Source: Verrucomicrobiaceae bacterium
GTDB taxonomy: Bacteria > Verrucomicrobiota > Verrucomicrobiia > Verrucomicrobiales > Verrucomicrobiaceae
Length of the DNA: 64,000 bases
Assembly (NCBI GenBank): GCA_024232965.1
Contig: JACKQF010000011.1
Span: 1 to 64,000 of the forward strand
Direction: 5' to 3'
This document shows positions 42,796-52,289 of the stretch, piece by piece. The notes below the pieces were generated by a model that searched no databases, was not told the origin of the DNA, and was given only the letters and a program-made list of their open reading frames with translations. A program made the position numbers and the translations under genes. Position 1 is the first letter of the stretch. The number at the start of each line of letters is the position of its first letter.

Positions 42796-45700
42796 CTAGG
42801 GCTGCCAGGGGCGCGGCATGCGCCAGTCTGGTTGCGGGTTTTTCAGACGTAAAAAGAAGGCTCCCTGGCTGGGGAAGAGCAGGGCATTGTCCACATCTGC
42901 AATGGGGCTGGTCTTTGTCCAAAAGTGGAAACTGCCGCCGGCGTTGACGAGGAAGTAGGTGTCGTAACCTCCGGTGGCGGCGGGATTTGAATCGGGGGTC
43001 CAGAATTGAATGCGGTCTGCAGTGGGGGGCTGGTTTGATCCGGTGAAGCCATCGGCCAGCAGCATCGCGCGGCCTGCGGGGCTCTGCGCCACCGGCCAAC
43101 CTCCCGCGATCAGGGCAATGGCGGCGGTGTTGGGCGACGCAAAGTCATTGGCACGCACAACGCCAACGATGGGTGCGCTGAGGGCGGGTGTGGTGCGCTG
43201 AACGAGCAGCCCGGTGCCGGGGGCGATGACGGTGCCACCCTGATCTGATAGTCCAGAACCGAAGGCGACCCAGCGATGCACACTCGAAATATTGGCGAGC
43301 CAGTAGGTTTGCCATGTGGAGGTCGTGGAATTGAAGAGCATCACCCGATCTGCTGTGGCTGCGGAGGTGGTGGCGTGCCAGCTGTCGGGTGGGAAGGCCT
43401 CTGCCAAGGTGAGGTGATGGCGGACGATGATTCGGGAACCGCTGAGGTCGGGGATGATGGGCATCGTATTGCGTGGCGATCCTGCCTGGAGCGCTAGCGC
43501 GGTGGCGGTGCTGGTGGCGATATCGATGTCAAAACGATGTCCTTCGTGAGGGCCGTCGGCGATTTCCAGGTAAGCGGGACCGACAGAGTCGAGGAGGTCC
43601 TTGACGCTGGTGCCGCCAACGCTCGCTGCCACATCGAGCACGGTGCTGCCGCTGGTGATGCGCCCTGAGAAGCGCTCCGTCTCGACGACGCTGGGCCCGT
43701 AGGATCGGATGCCGGCGGCAAAGAGATGGTGCTCCCAGTACCAAGTATCGGTGGCGGCGGTATCGCTGGTGCCGGGGATGGTGACCTCCAACCGCACGAG
43801 GCCGTGGCCGGCGATGTCGAAGCCGGGAAGGGTATCGAGGCCGGGAATCGTCAGCGTTTCTGTGCCGTCTCCATTGACGATCAAGGTGGGGGAGATGCCT
43901 GCGGGTGCCCATGCCATCGCTGGAGTCAACTCCGGGGCGACGACTAAGGTCATAGTAACACCACTGAGGCCCAGGGGTCGAGTGAGTACGGCGTCAAAGT
44001 GCGAGGTGGTGGGATTCCACACGACCTTGAATCGATCCTGCGCGGAACCTCCGCTGGAGGGATCTCTGCCAAGTGCGAATTCGAGGAGGTTTGCTGCGCT
44101 ATCGCCATCGGGGTTTTGCAGCGGTCCATTTTGTCCCGCCAGCGGATGGAGTCGCTGCCAATCCGTCCACGATCCGGGAGTTGACCAAGTGGTTGCCTGC
44201 ACCGCGCTAGACCAAGCCGAGGGGCCGTTCGCGTTGCTGGCGGCGATGTGGTAGTAATAGGTGGTCGCGTTGTCGAGGCTGGTATCGAGGAAGGTGGTAC
44301 TGGAGGACGGGACGGTGGCGGCGGGTCCCCAGTTCGTGCCATCGAGGCTGCGCTCGATGATGTATTGATCGTGGTTGGTGGAAGCTGCTGTCCAGGTCAC
44401 CAAAATGCGATTGTAGTCGGTCGGGGTCGCGGTCGGGGAGACTGGTGCTGCTGGTGGGACCAGGGTATTGATCCACTGATCGATGACGGCGAGCGCGGCG
44501 GTATCGACGACGTTCTTGGCCAAGGGCGGCATCTTTTCCGCGCCGAGACTGCCGACGCGAACATGCATGATGGATTGGGCGAGACTGCCGGGTGTGACCT
44601 CATGGGCTCCGGGAATGCCGAGGTTGTTGGAGACGACTCCGTTGATGATGTTTTGCGATACGAGCGGTGTATTAAATCGCGCATCCATCAGTGCTTGCGC
44701 TCCGCCGGGGCGGTGGCAGTGTGCGCAGTTGGAGTCGATGTAGGAGCGGACGCGGGTCTCGAGCGGTGCGGCAGTGTCGTGGATGGAGACCGATTTTAGC
44801 ATGCCGCTGATTTGGCCTGCGGTGAGGGTTTGATCGAACATGCCTAGATCACTCCAGGTCTGCAACTGGTGGACTGGTGTGGAGGTCCCAGGGTAAGTGA
44901 AGCTGCCATTGAACTGCCAAGTGCGCGGGCCGAGGACTTGGGTGGAGGCAGTATTGTGGCATTGGAGACAGTCAGTGCGCGAGGGGTAGGTCCAGGGCTG
45001 GGTACGTGTGGCGCCGGTCGAGGTGGTGATGGTGACGTCCTCCACGAGGCCATCGGTCAGGAGATCGGCATCAGTGCCATCGGCGCGCCATTTGTAGGTG
45101 ACGCCGTACCAGTCGCCCCCGCTGGTTTTGACCGTGAAACGGGTCTCAAGTCGCATGCGGATATTTGGATTTTGCTCGTTGGTGGCCAGTTCGAAGTGCT
45201 TGATGAAAACGGTGCCGACGGGGTAGTCCCACTCCGAGTCCGCGTGGAAGGTAACTCTCTCGCTGGCTGCATAGGGTGCATCTGTGCCAGGGAGTGCGAT
45301 CCAGCGCTGCTTCAGTGCATTGTCTGACCACAGCGGGGAATTCACTGTGTAGGGGATGACGCCTCGCGCGGGGGTGAGAGTGGAAAGGTCAGCAAAGGCA
45401 CCCGTGGCGGACAGCGTTGCGGGCGGTTGCGGGGTCGGTTGGCTACTGAACTTCAGAATGTGCCCTTCATTGCCCATCGACGTGAGGTAAAGCTCGCCGT
45501 TTTCGTCTAGGCCGAAGCTGGAGAGGGAGTAGCCGGTGGTGCTAGCGATCTGCCGGACCTCTGGCGTGGGCAGTCCCTGCCACTTCATGGCCCAGATGCG
45601 ACCAGAGACGTAGTCGCCAAAGATGTATTCACCCGCCAGAGTCGCCGCAAATGTGCTGCCGCGATACACGTGACCGCCGATGACGCAGCGATTGCTGTCC

Positions 45701-47469
45701 TCATGCGGATAACGATAGAAAGGCGCAGTACTGGTGCCAATGAGCGTGGCAGGTGGCGCATCGGGACCAGTCGAGGTTCCCTCCATGTAGGCCCACTGGA
45801 AATTGGCTGCTTTTGCCAGAACATTGACCTCTTCCTCGTCGTTCTGGCCGACCTCGCCGATGAAGGTCTGGCCAGTGACAGGGTCCTGGCTCATGCGGAA
45901 AGGATTGCGCAAACCGATAGCCCAGAACTCCTCCAGTATGCTGCCGCCCGGGTCCTGCCAAGGATTGTCATTGGGGATGCCATAGCCCTGGGAGTACGTC
46001 GCGGGCCATCCTGTAGGCACCGTGCCCCCAGCGGCAGGTTGGCGGCGGATCGGGTGGCTGCGGCCGGGGTCTTGGTTGACGTCGATACGAATCACGCCGG
46101 AGAAAAGTCCGCCATCAATGTGCTGCGCATTGCCATAGGTGTTGTCGGCGGCCCCTTCATCACCAAGCGCGATGAGCAAAAAGCCGTCGGAGCCGAAAAG
46201 GATGTCGCCTTGGTTGTGCCAAGTGTTTTCGTCGAACTGGTTGATCAATACATACTCCGAACTCCGATTGATGGCCGTCGCCCCATCCACAAGGGTGAAG
46301 CGGGAAAGGCGATTGTACGACCTGCCGGAGGAGCCATTGTCTCCGGTGGGCAGGAAGTTGTAGGCAACATAGATGTAGCCGCGGTTCGGCGACCCCGGCT
46401 GTCCAAACTCTGGATGGAAGGCAAGGCCTAGAAGCCCACAATCGTCGTAGCCAAGGGTATTTGCCGAGAGATCGAGCACGGTCGTTTTGGTCGTGGACGT
46501 TGCGCTGTTTTGGATGGACCACACATAGCCTTCGCGCCCAAGCACCCAAAGTTCGCCGGATGATCCGGGGCGGGGCAGCATCTTGGTGGGGTTTTGGAAG
46601 GTCAGATTCGGAAAGGCATTTACAACGTTCAGCCCTCCCTGGGTGCCTGGCGTTCTGGTGGGAAATTTGTTGGCCATCCATGGCCACAGTGGATGCCGGG
46701 AGGGCGCGCCAGGAGTCGGTGTGAAGGTGTGTTCGGGCGCGAAGATCTCAGCGAAGGTGCGAGAGTCAGTGCGGTGACCATCGACGACACCTGGGTTGGT
46801 CAAGAATTCAGTGAAATTGTTCCAGTGCCGGATTTCGTAGCCTGGATTACCGCTGACTACTTTTGGAAAAAGTCCGTAAAGCACGCCGTCGATGAACTCG
46901 ATTCCGCTGATGTCGGGAACGTGGTCGCGAGTGCCTTCGACCACTGCCGGTGAGTAGGAGATGAAGGATGCTGCGGAGTCCCAGCGCTTCACGCGATAGT
47001 TGCGATCGCCTGTTGTGCCGCCGATTTCTTCGACGAGAAAGACCCTACCCAGCGGATCGAAAGTCATCGCGACGATCTTCCCGATGTTGTAGCGGGTCAC
47101 GAGCATGGTTCCGTCGTTTCCAGCAAAGCGATAGGGGTCTCGCCAGCGAAAGACGTCATAAGTACCGTGGTCTCCTGGGGGCGCTTGTAGTGTGATCAGT
47201 TGCCCGCCGGAATCCGTCGTGGCAAAGCGAATCTCGACGTTGGTCGAGCCGGGGCGGGTGCCGTAGTCAGCACTGGCGGGGGAGCCGTTGATGAAGGCGG
47301 TGACGCTCGGCCACCCCAGCAGTTCATCTCCTGGTAAACCACCCGCGACTGTCGTGCGGCTGAGAACCACGAGTTCCCCACTTGCAGGCGTGGACACAGC
47401 GCAACAGGCAAGCATTGCGATGACCGCAAGAGCTCGATGGAGTGTTGGTGTGTCGATTTTGAGTGTCAT
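42796..47469 (-). CDS. Secreted fusion of sorbosone-dehydrogenase-like propeller, di-heme domain and Fn3
   Basis: A 1557-residue exported protein (signal peptide ending near PASG). Residues ~280-680 form a PQQ-type soluble sugar dehydrogenase propeller (LGLAFHPEFGQPG, HNQGDILFGSDGFLLIALGDEG, AIGLRNPFRMSQDP, NFQWAYMEG). Then a cytochrome-like region with heme motifs CLQCH (~833) and CAHCH (~913), a fibronectin-type-III domain (~1030-1110), and a C-terminal beta domain of the TIGR02597-like style seen in Verrucomicrobiota. The heme part could pass electrons from sugar oxidation. ATG 47469 is preferred over one 18 bp upstream. It stands alone in its strand, divergent from the phosphoesterase unit. 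Confidence 0.75.
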   Translation of the reverse strand: MTLKIDTPTLHRALAVIAMLACCAVSTPASGELVVLSRTTVAGGLPGDELLGWPSVTAFINGSPASADYGTRPGSTNVEIRFATTDSGGQLITLQAPPGDHGTYDVFRWRDPYRFAGNDGTMLVTRYNIGKIVAMTFDPLGRVFLVEEIGGTTGDRNYRVKRWDSAASFISYSPAVVEGTRDHVPDISGIEFIDGVLYGLFPKVVSGNPGYEIRHWNNFTEFLTNPGVVDGHRTDSRTFAEIFAPEHTFTPTPGAPSRHPLWPWMANKFPTRTPGTQGGLNVVNAFPNLTFQNPTKMLPRPGSSGELWVLGREGYVWSIQNSATSTTKTTVLDLSANTLGYDDCGLLGLAFHPEFGQPGSPNRGYIYVAYNFLPTGDNGSSGRSYNRLSRFTLVDGATAINRSSEYVLINQFDENTWHNQGDILFGSDGFLLIALGDEGAADNTYGNAQHIDGGLFSGVIRIDVNQDPGRSHPIRRQPAAGGTVPTGWPATYSQGYGIPNDNPWQDPGGSILEEFWAIGLRNPFRMSQDPVTGQTFIGEVGQNDEEEVNVLAKAANFQWAYMEGTSTGPDAPPATLIGTSTAPFYRYPHEDSNRCVIGGHVYRGSTFAATLAGEYIFGDYVSGRIWAMKWQGLPTPEVRQIASTTGYSLSSFGLDENGELYLTSMGNEGHILKFSSQPTPQPPATLSATGAFADLSTLTPARGVIPYTVNSPLWSDNALKQRWIALPGTDAPYAASERVTFHADSEWDYPVGTVFIKHFELATNEQNPNIRMRLETRFTVKTSGGDWYGVTYKWRADGTDADLLTDGLVEDVTITTSTGATRTQPWTYPSRTDCLQCHNTASTQVLGPRTWQFNGSFTYPGTSTPVHQLQTWSDLGMFDQTLTAGQISGMLKSVSIHDTAAPLETRVRSYIDSNCAHCHRPGGAQALMDARFNTPLVSQNIINGVVSNNLGIPGAHEVTPGSLAQSIMHVRVGSLGAEKMPPLAKNVVDTAALAVIDQWINTLVPPAAPVSPTATPTDYNRILVTWTAASTNHDQYIIERSLDGTNWGPAATVPSSSTTFLDTSLDNATTYYYHIAASNANGPSAWSSAVQATTWSTPGSWTDWQRLHPLAGQNGPLQNPDGDSAANLLEFALGRDPSSGGSAQDRFKVVWNPTTSHFDAVLTRPLGLSGVTMTLVVAPELTPAMAWAPAGISPTLIVNGDGTETLTIPGLDTLPGFDIAGHGLVRLEVTIPGTSDTAATDTWYWEHHLFAAGIRSYGPSVVETERFSGRITSGSTVLDVAASVGGTSVKDLLDSVGPAYLEIADGPHEGHRFDIDIATSTATALALQAGSPRNTMPIIPDLSGSRIIVRHHLTLAEAFPPDSWHATTSAATADRVMLFNSTTSTWQTYWLANISSVHRWVAFGSGLSDQGGTVIAPGTGLLVQRTTPALSAPIVGVVRANDFASPNTAAIALIAGGWPVAQSPAGRAMLLADGFTGSNQPPTADRIQFWTPDSNPAATGGYDTYFLVNAGGSFHFWTKTSPIADVDNALLFPSQGAFFLRLKNPQPDWRMPRPWQP

Positions 47470-47569
47470 ATTTGCGTATAATTGCAAAAGTAATATTCAG
47501 TATAGTCGTGTTTTCAGTCGCGCAAACCGTAATTCAGGTGTTTTACATAATAGCTAAAATATATTTTTC

Positions 47570-47716
47570 ATGGTTGAAACAATTAACCCGAATGACTTTG
47601 GGTCAGTGAATCCATATGACACCGAAAAGTCACAGGCGGTGACTGCCGATAGCCAAAATGACGAGATGGGCTACTCTGCGTGGAAATGTCAACAAAGTCA
47701 GGGGGCCAACGAATGA
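47570..47716 (+). CDS. Small protein (48 aa), coupled to the phosphoesterase gene
   Basis: A 48-codon frame from ATG 47570 to TGA 47714-47716 whose stop overlaps the next ATG as ATGA (47713-47716). The peptide is polar and acidic (MVETINPNDFGSVNPYDTEK, then AVTADSQNDEMGYSAWKCQQSQGANE). The overlap supports translation coupling. No ribosome-binding site is obvious. Function unknown; it may be a leader peptide or a small regulator. Confidence 0.45.
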   Translation: MVETINPNDFGSVNPYDTEKSQAVTADSQNDEMGYSAWKCQQSQGANE

Positions 47717-48441
47717 TCAAAATGTCTGCACCGGAAGCGGAACTGGAAGGTGCAGTGTTGTCGGGAAGGATAGAGGTTGTACCTGGGCTTTGGCTTGATC
47801 ATCGGCGCGCCTTAGTCATGCCAGATGCGGGGTGGTTGGCGGTGGCGGATCTTCATTACGGGTTTGAGGTCCACCGCCAAATCACCCATGGGGCGCTACT
47901 GCCAGATTTTGGAATGGCAGAGGTGGAGGACAGGCTGGCTGAACTGATGGCCGACTACGGGGTGACAAAGGTCATCTTGGTCGGGGACATTATGGACGGC
48001 GCAGGTTCGGCGGACCTCACCGCTGATTTTTTGTATCGTATAGAAGCGCGTGGGGCAGAGCTGATCTGTATCAGCGGTAACCACGATAGGTCTGGACTGC
48101 GATCTCGCCGCAGTTTTGTGCCGTGGCATTGCGCGGAGGGGAATTGCTTCTTCCATCACGGTCATCAACCGAAAGAGGCGGCGAAGGCTTTTGCAGAGGT
48201 GGTGCCGCAGCCATTGGGTTGGACACAGATCCAAGGTCATCTGCATCCCGCAGTGCAAGTCTGCGATGGGGCTGGGTTAAAGCTGGTGTTGCCTGCGCTC
48301 GTGGAGTTGCCATCGCATGCGCCCAGTGAGCGCAGTTTTGTGCTGCCCGCCTTCTCCCCCTGGGCGCGGGGTGGTAGTCCGCCGACTGCCACTGTCGCCG
48401 AGTGGGTCTGCGCGAAGGGGCACGTTTGGCAGGTGATCTAG
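47713..48441 (+). CDS. Calcineurin-like metallophosphoesterase
   Basis: A 242-residue phosphoesterase. The start ATG 47713 is chosen because AGGGGG lies 8 bases upstream and its ATGA overlaps the stop of the small upstream gene. Metal motifs are visible: VADLHYGFE (DxH), VILVGDIMDG (GDxxD), CISGNHDRSG (GNHD) and later HHGHQP and QGHLHPAVQV. Size and motif order resemble the PdeM/SbcD-related single-domain phosphoesterases, some of which are DNA-repair associated. No helicase or ligase partner gene is present here, so that role is not supported by context. Confidence 0.8.
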   Translation: MIKMSAPEAELEGAVLSGRIEVVPGLWLDHRRALVMPDAGWLAVADLHYGFEVHRQITHGALLPDFGMAEVEDRLAELMADYGVTKVILVGDIMDGAGSADLTADFLYRIEARGAELICISGNHDRSGLRSRRSFVPWHCAEGNCFFHHGHQPKEAAKAFAEVVPQPLGWTQIQGHLHPAVQVCDGAGLKLVLPALVELPSHAPSERSFVLPAFSPWARGGSPPTATVAEWVCAKGHVWQVI

Positions 48442-49022
48442 CCTTGGTTGGTGGCCAGTGCGCGCTCGATCCGACGATCTGGGATAAGCCACATCAGAGC
48501 TACCAATACGTAGAGTCCGCCCGATATCCAGGGGTGCCAGTAGGCGGCGGGAATGGCGGCGGCATAACAGACGGGTGACACTTTTCCTTTGAGATCACTG
48601 CCGATAGCGGCGGCTAAACGCGAATCTGGGCCTTGGGATTTTAAGATTCTGTTTTGGAGGATGAAATAGGCAATAGCGGCGATCAGCAGGACGACGCCAT
48701 AGAGTGCCATGGGGGTGGCGGCGAAGTGGTTTTCTCCCATCCAGCCAGTGACGAAGGGGATCAAAGATAGCCAGAACAACAGATGAAGATTTGCCCAGAG
48801 GATGCCGCCTGTGACGTGGTTGGTCGCATGCAGCATGTGGTGGTGATTGTTCCAATAAATACCGATGTAAACGAAGCTGAGGAGGTAGCTGAGAAAGACC
48901 GGAAGGAGAGGTTCTAGGTCTGAGAACTCGGCCCCATGGGGGACCTTCATCTCAAGAACCATGATGGTGATGATGATGGCCATGACACCATCGCTGAATG
49001 CTTCGAGTCTCCCTTTGGTCAT
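48438..49022 (-). CDS. TMEM175-family potassium channel-like protein
   Basis: A 194-residue membrane protein with six predicted helices. The first helix carries the hallmark RLEAFSDGVMAIIITIMVLEMKVP, matching the RxxxFSD motif of TMEM175 channels. Another helix has ANLHLLFWLSLIPFVTGWM, also typical. Bacterial members form potassium-leak tetramers. Convergent with the phosphoesterase gene, overlapping its stop by a few bases. Confidence 0.85.
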   Translation of the reverse strand: MTKGRLEAFSDGVMAIIITIMVLEMKVPHGAEFSDLEPLLPVFLSYLLSFVYIGIYWNNHHHMLHATNHVTGGILWANLHLLFWLSLIPFVTGWMGENHFAATPMALYGVVLLIAAIAYFILQNRILKSQGPDSRLAAAIGSDLKGKVSPVCYAAAIPAAYWHPWISGGLYVLVALMWLIPDRRIERALATNQG

Positions 49023-49038
49023 AAATAATGGGCAGGTG

Positions 49039-49668
49039 CTACTTCTCTCCGTCTGCTTTTAGCTTTCCTTTTTCCTCGAGCTTGTGCTTGAATTTTTCCA
49101 TCTTGGGGGTCACGACGCCACGAACGTAAGGTTGGTAGGGATTCAGTTCCTGGTAGTTCTGGTGGTAGTCTTCGGCAGGGTAAAACTTCTTCAGTGGCAC
49201 AATCTGAGTCACGATGGGGCTGGAGAAGTTCTTTTGTGCGGCGGCCATTGATGCCTCCGCGATCTTCTTTTGCTCATCGCTAGTGTAAAGGATGATGGAG
49301 CGGTACTGCGTGCCCACATCGTTGCCCTGGCGATTGAGCGTGGTGGGGTCGTGCGCCTCCCAGAACAGGTCGATGATCTCTTTGTAGCTGATGACGGAAG
49401 GATCGTATTCGACCCGCACGACTTCTGCGTGGCCGGTGTCTCCGTTGCAGACCTCCTTATAGGTTGGATTGTCCTTTTCCCCGCCAGCGTACCCGCTGAT
49501 GGCTGTCTTGACGCCCTTCAGGTATTTGTATTGGGCTTCGACGCACCAAAAACAGCCGCCTCCGATGACGACGGATTCGAGCTTGGGTGTGGATGCTTTT
49601 GCGTCGGCGGCGTTTGCAGGCGGGTTCATGAGAAAAAAGACGGCGGCGAGGGCAAGATAGGTTTTCAT
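49039..49668 (-). CDS. msrA: Exported peptide-methionine (S)-S-oxide reductase
   Basis: A 209-residue MsrA with a signal peptide (TYLALAAVFFLMNPPANA), so it acts outside the cytoplasm, probably in the periplasm. The catalytic GGGCFWCVEA motif is present, followed by YAGGEKDNPTYKEVCNGDTGHAE and DVGTQYRSIILY. ATG 49668 starts the signal peptide; the frame runs further upstream with no good start. It repairs oxidised methionine using thioredoxin-like electrons. It lies downstream of nth on the same strand. Confidence 0.92.
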   Translation of the reverse strand: MKTYLALAAVFFLMNPPANAADAKASTPKLESVVIGGGCFWCVEAQYKYLKGVKTAISGYAGGEKDNPTYKEVCNGDTGHAEVVRVEYDPSVISYKEIIDLFWEAHDPTTLNRQGNDVGTQYRSIILYTSDEQKKIAEASMAAAQKNFSSPIVTQIVPLKKFYPAEDYHQNYQELNPYQPYVRGVVTPKMEKFKHKLEEKGKLKADGEK

Positions 49669-49733
49669 AAGCGCGAAAATAAGACGGTCTTTAGCGTGTG
49701 AATATTCCAGATGAAGTCGTTTGTTGGCGGATC

Positions 49734-50387
49734 TCAGGCCTTTCGGGTCTTGGTGGGACGGCGCTGATTTGGGAAGCATGTGCTACAGATCAGGCAGGTC
49801 GTGCCATCGCAACTGCGTGCGCTGCAGTGTTCCCTTCCATAAAAAATGATCTGGAGGTGTAGGACGTTCCAGCTGTCTTGGGGGAAGATGCGTTTCAGAT
49901 CTCGCTCGGTCTGAATGACGGATCGGCCGTCGGTAAGTTTCCATCGTTGGGCGAGCCGGTGGATATGGGTATCCACGGGAAACGAAGGGATGCCAAAGGC
50001 CTGGGCCATGACGACCTGAGCGGTTTTGTGGCCGACTCCAGGTAGCGTTTCAAGTATCTCCAGATCTGCGGGGACCTTGCCACCATGATCGCGCATCAAG
50101 ATTTGGCTGAGTCCGACAATGGCTCGGGCTTTTTGCGGGCCGAGGCCGCAGGGCCTGACGATGTCTTCGACGACGCTGACGGGTTGCTTGGCTAGAGCTT
50201 CGGGAGTGCTACCCAAGGCAAATAGGGCCGGAGTGATCTGATTGACGCGGACGTCTGTGCACTGAGCAGACAGAAGGACTGCGACTAGTAGGGTGAATGG
50301 GTCCTGATGATCCAGAGGGATCGGTGGGTGTGGATACAGCTCCGCCAGTTTTTGTTGAATGAATCGGGCGCGTTCGAGTTTGGTCAC
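49734..50387 (-). CDS. nth: Endonuclease III
   Basis: A 217-residue DNA glycosylase/AP lyase of base excision repair. LLVAVLLSAQCTDVRVNQ and the HhH-GPD motif LPGVGHKTAQVVMAQAFG with the catalytic lysine, then VDTHIHRLAQRW with the catalytic aspartate, are clear. Four C-terminal cysteines (HCSARSCDGTTCLICSTC) ligate a 4Fe-4S cluster. Length fits E. coli Nth (211). It is followed closely by msrA and preceded by a separate lipoprotein gene. Confidence 0.95.
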   Translation of the reverse strand: MTKLERARFIQQKLAELYPHPPIPLDHQDPFTLLVAVLLSAQCTDVRVNQITPALFALGSTPEALAKQPVSVVEDIVRPCGLGPQKARAIVGLSQILMRDHGGKVPADLEILETLPGVGHKTAQVVMAQAFGIPSFPVDTHIHRLAQRWKLTDGRSVIQTERDLKRIFPQDSWNVLHLQIIFYGREHCSARSCDGTTCLICSTCFPNQRRPTKTRKA

Positions 50388-50409
50388 GCTCTGATTGGCG
50401 GAGGCAGGT

Positions 50410-50901
50410 CTAGCTGCTTTTTTCGATACGCTGCACCATTTTCTTCACATGGGCATTCCCAACACGAGGCTTCATGATGGCAAGGCTGCGGGAAAAGGAA
50501 CCCCACTTGAGGACGCGAATGTTCACATTACGAACGCCCCACTCTGCCATGGACTGTTTGCTGGGCTTGTACAGATCAATAGTGTTGGTTCCAACGAGAG
50601 CGGAGCCGTAGTCATCAACTTGGTAAACGTATGGGGTACCTTCGATCTGGAAAACGGTGCCGACAGGATAGACGGACCAGTCTGCAGCTGCGCTCCGGAC
50701 ATTCCCATAGCGCAGGGTATTGCCGACCGCTGTTTGGCTGCCGTGGACGATGTGGTCTGCTTCAGTGTGGGTGTAAGCGGTCGTCCTGACGGAACTGATT
50801 CGTGTTGCTGGTTTGATTCCGTTGCGGAAAGAGCCAGGGCTCGAGCAAGACGGAAGGATTGCGGCAATGAAAAAGATAGCCAGGAGATGAGAGAGTCTCA
50901 T
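50410..50901 (-). CDS. 3D-domain lipoprotein
   Basis: A 163-residue lipoprotein. Signal peptide and lipobox (FFIAAILPSC) end at residue 20. The C-terminal part contains a 3D domain with VDDYGSALVGTNTIDLY, named for three conserved aspartates; such domains occur in peptidoglycan-cleaving enzymes of the MltA/RlpA group. The start used is the ATG before the signal peptide; the frame is longer upstream but has no plausible signal. It probably acts on the cell wall. It lies 23 bp from nth on the same strand. Confidence 0.7.
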   Translation of the reverse strand: MRLSHLLAIFFIAAILPSCSSPGSFRNGIKPATRISSVRTTAYTHTEADHIVHGSQTAVGNTLRYGNVRSAAADWSVYPVGTVFQIEGTPYVYQVDDYGSALVGTNTIDLYKPSKQSMAEWGVRNVNIRVLKWGSFSRSLAIMKPRVGNAHVKKMVQRIEKSS

Positions 50902-51052
50902 GAGAAAATTTAGGGGACGTTTAATATTTACCCAGGTAGCGAAAGCATTTTGCCGGAATAGATGGGACAAATCAACCTTTGTTTTGAACGAATACCCCTC
51001 TTTTGCTGGCAACATCCCTGCCAATCCTGGGAATTTTATGGAGGCTGCAAAG

Positions 51053-51084
51053 AAAAAACGCGACATGGGCGTCCCATGCCGCGT
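51053..51084 (-). terminator. Rho-independent terminator of the peroxidase gene
   Basis: ACGCGRCATGGG and CCCATGCCGCGT pair in a 12-bp stem with a 3-nt loop (51058-51084), followed on the reverse strand by TTTTTT. It lies 25 bp past the peroxidase stop. Confidence 0.85.
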
Positions 51085-51108
51085 CGTGGAAGTAGCCGAA
51101 TCTGGCGT

Positions 51109-52137
51109 TTATGCTTTGGGCGTGTCTGCCGTTCCAGCAGGAAGCTCAGGCTTTTTCACATAGTCCTGAGGGATCTCGCCCTGAAGGGATTTCAGGAAGG
51201 AGATGATTGAAGCGCACTCCTCGTTCGTGATAACTTTGCCGGCCTGATGTTCTGCCATCATTTTGACCATGGTTGGCAGATCCTTGACGGAACCGTCGTG
51301 GAGGTAAGGGCCGGTCTCTGCGATGTTGCGGAGGGAGGGAACCTTGAAGAAGAACTTCTCAAATTCCTGTTTGGTCACGGCTGAGCGTCCTTCGTCGGTG
51401 AGACCTGGCCATGGTTTAATCAGGCCAAGCTTTTGGTACATGTGTCCACCCACTCCTGCGCCGTTGTGGCAATTGATGCAGCCAGTGGAGGCGAAGGTAT
51501 TGAACCCAGCTTTTTCTTCGTCCGTGAGCGCGGTCTTATCGCCCTTGAGGAATGCGTCCCAGCGGGATGGCGTCAGGAGTTTGCGCTCGAAGGCACCGAC
51601 GGCTTTGCCGAAATTGTCATAGGTGACGGGGTCGGCTTCGCCCGGGAAAGCGGCTTTAAACCCTTCCACGTAGCCTGGCATGGATTTGAGGACCTTGATG
51701 ACAAAGTCGGCGTCGGGCATGCCCATTTCTACGGGGTTGAGGACCGGGCCTTTGGCCTGTTCTTCGACGGTCGGTGCGCGGCCATCCCAGAACTGGGCGA
51801 TATGCAGGGCTGCGTTGTAAGTTGTTGGGGAACTGCGGCCGCCTAGTTTGCCTTCGTGTCCTGGGGAAAAGGGCTTATTGTCCTGGCCAAATTTTTCGAG
51901 GTTGTGGCAGGAGTTGCAGGAGATCTTCTGGCCCTTGGAGATGCGGTTCTCATAATAGAGTTGGCGGCCAAGGTTGATGCGGGCTTCGGTTAGTTCGTTG
52001 TCGGGTGATGGGACCTCTGCCGGAAGAGGCTTGAACATGACGAGAAAGGACTCGTTAACTTCCACGGCTTTGATGGCGGAGGTCGTGCCAATGAGCGCGG
52101 TGGCGATGCTGAGGAGGAATGATTGATTGATTCGCAT
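51109..52137 (-). CDS. Di-heme cytochrome c peroxidase
   Basis: A 342-residue exported protein (signal peptide ending near AIKA). Two heme-binding motifs CNSCH and CINCH are about 150 residues apart, as in bacterial di-heme peroxidases (CcpA/MauG group). The middle contains YNAALHIAQFWDGRAPTVEEQAKGPVLNPVEMGM, a family signature, and VPSLRNIAETGPYLHDGS. It reduces hydrogen peroxide in the periplasm using a cytochrome donor. It has its own terminator. ATG 52137 starts the signal peptide; an upstream frame is an overlap artefact. Confidence 0.92.
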   Translation of the reverse strand: MRINQSFLLSIATALIGTTSAIKAVEVNESFLVMFKPLPAEVPSPDNELTEARINLGRQLYYENRISKGQKISCNSCHNLEKFGQDNKPFSPGHEGKLGGRSSPTTYNAALHIAQFWDGRAPTVEEQAKGPVLNPVEMGMPDADFVIKVLKSMPGYVEGFKAAFPGEADPVTYDNFGKAVGAFERKLLTPSRWDAFLKGDKTALTDEEKAGFNTFASTGCINCHNGAGVGGHMYQKLGLIKPWPGLTDEGRSAVTKQEFEKFFFKVPSLRNIAETGPYLHDGSVKDLPTMVKMMAEHQAGKVITNEECASIISFLKSLQGEIPQDYVKKPELPAGTADTPKA

Positions 52138-52289
52138 GGGTATTCTGAATGGAAACGTTGTTACGCCTGTGGGGTGAAGATGGGTGCGCGTCCACCCCAC
52201 TTCAAGGTTGTTACTCTGACAACGGCTGATTTCTTTCGGATCGCGAAGGAAAATGCTGGAGCGTGATGCTCTTCGATGAATGGTGTGCC

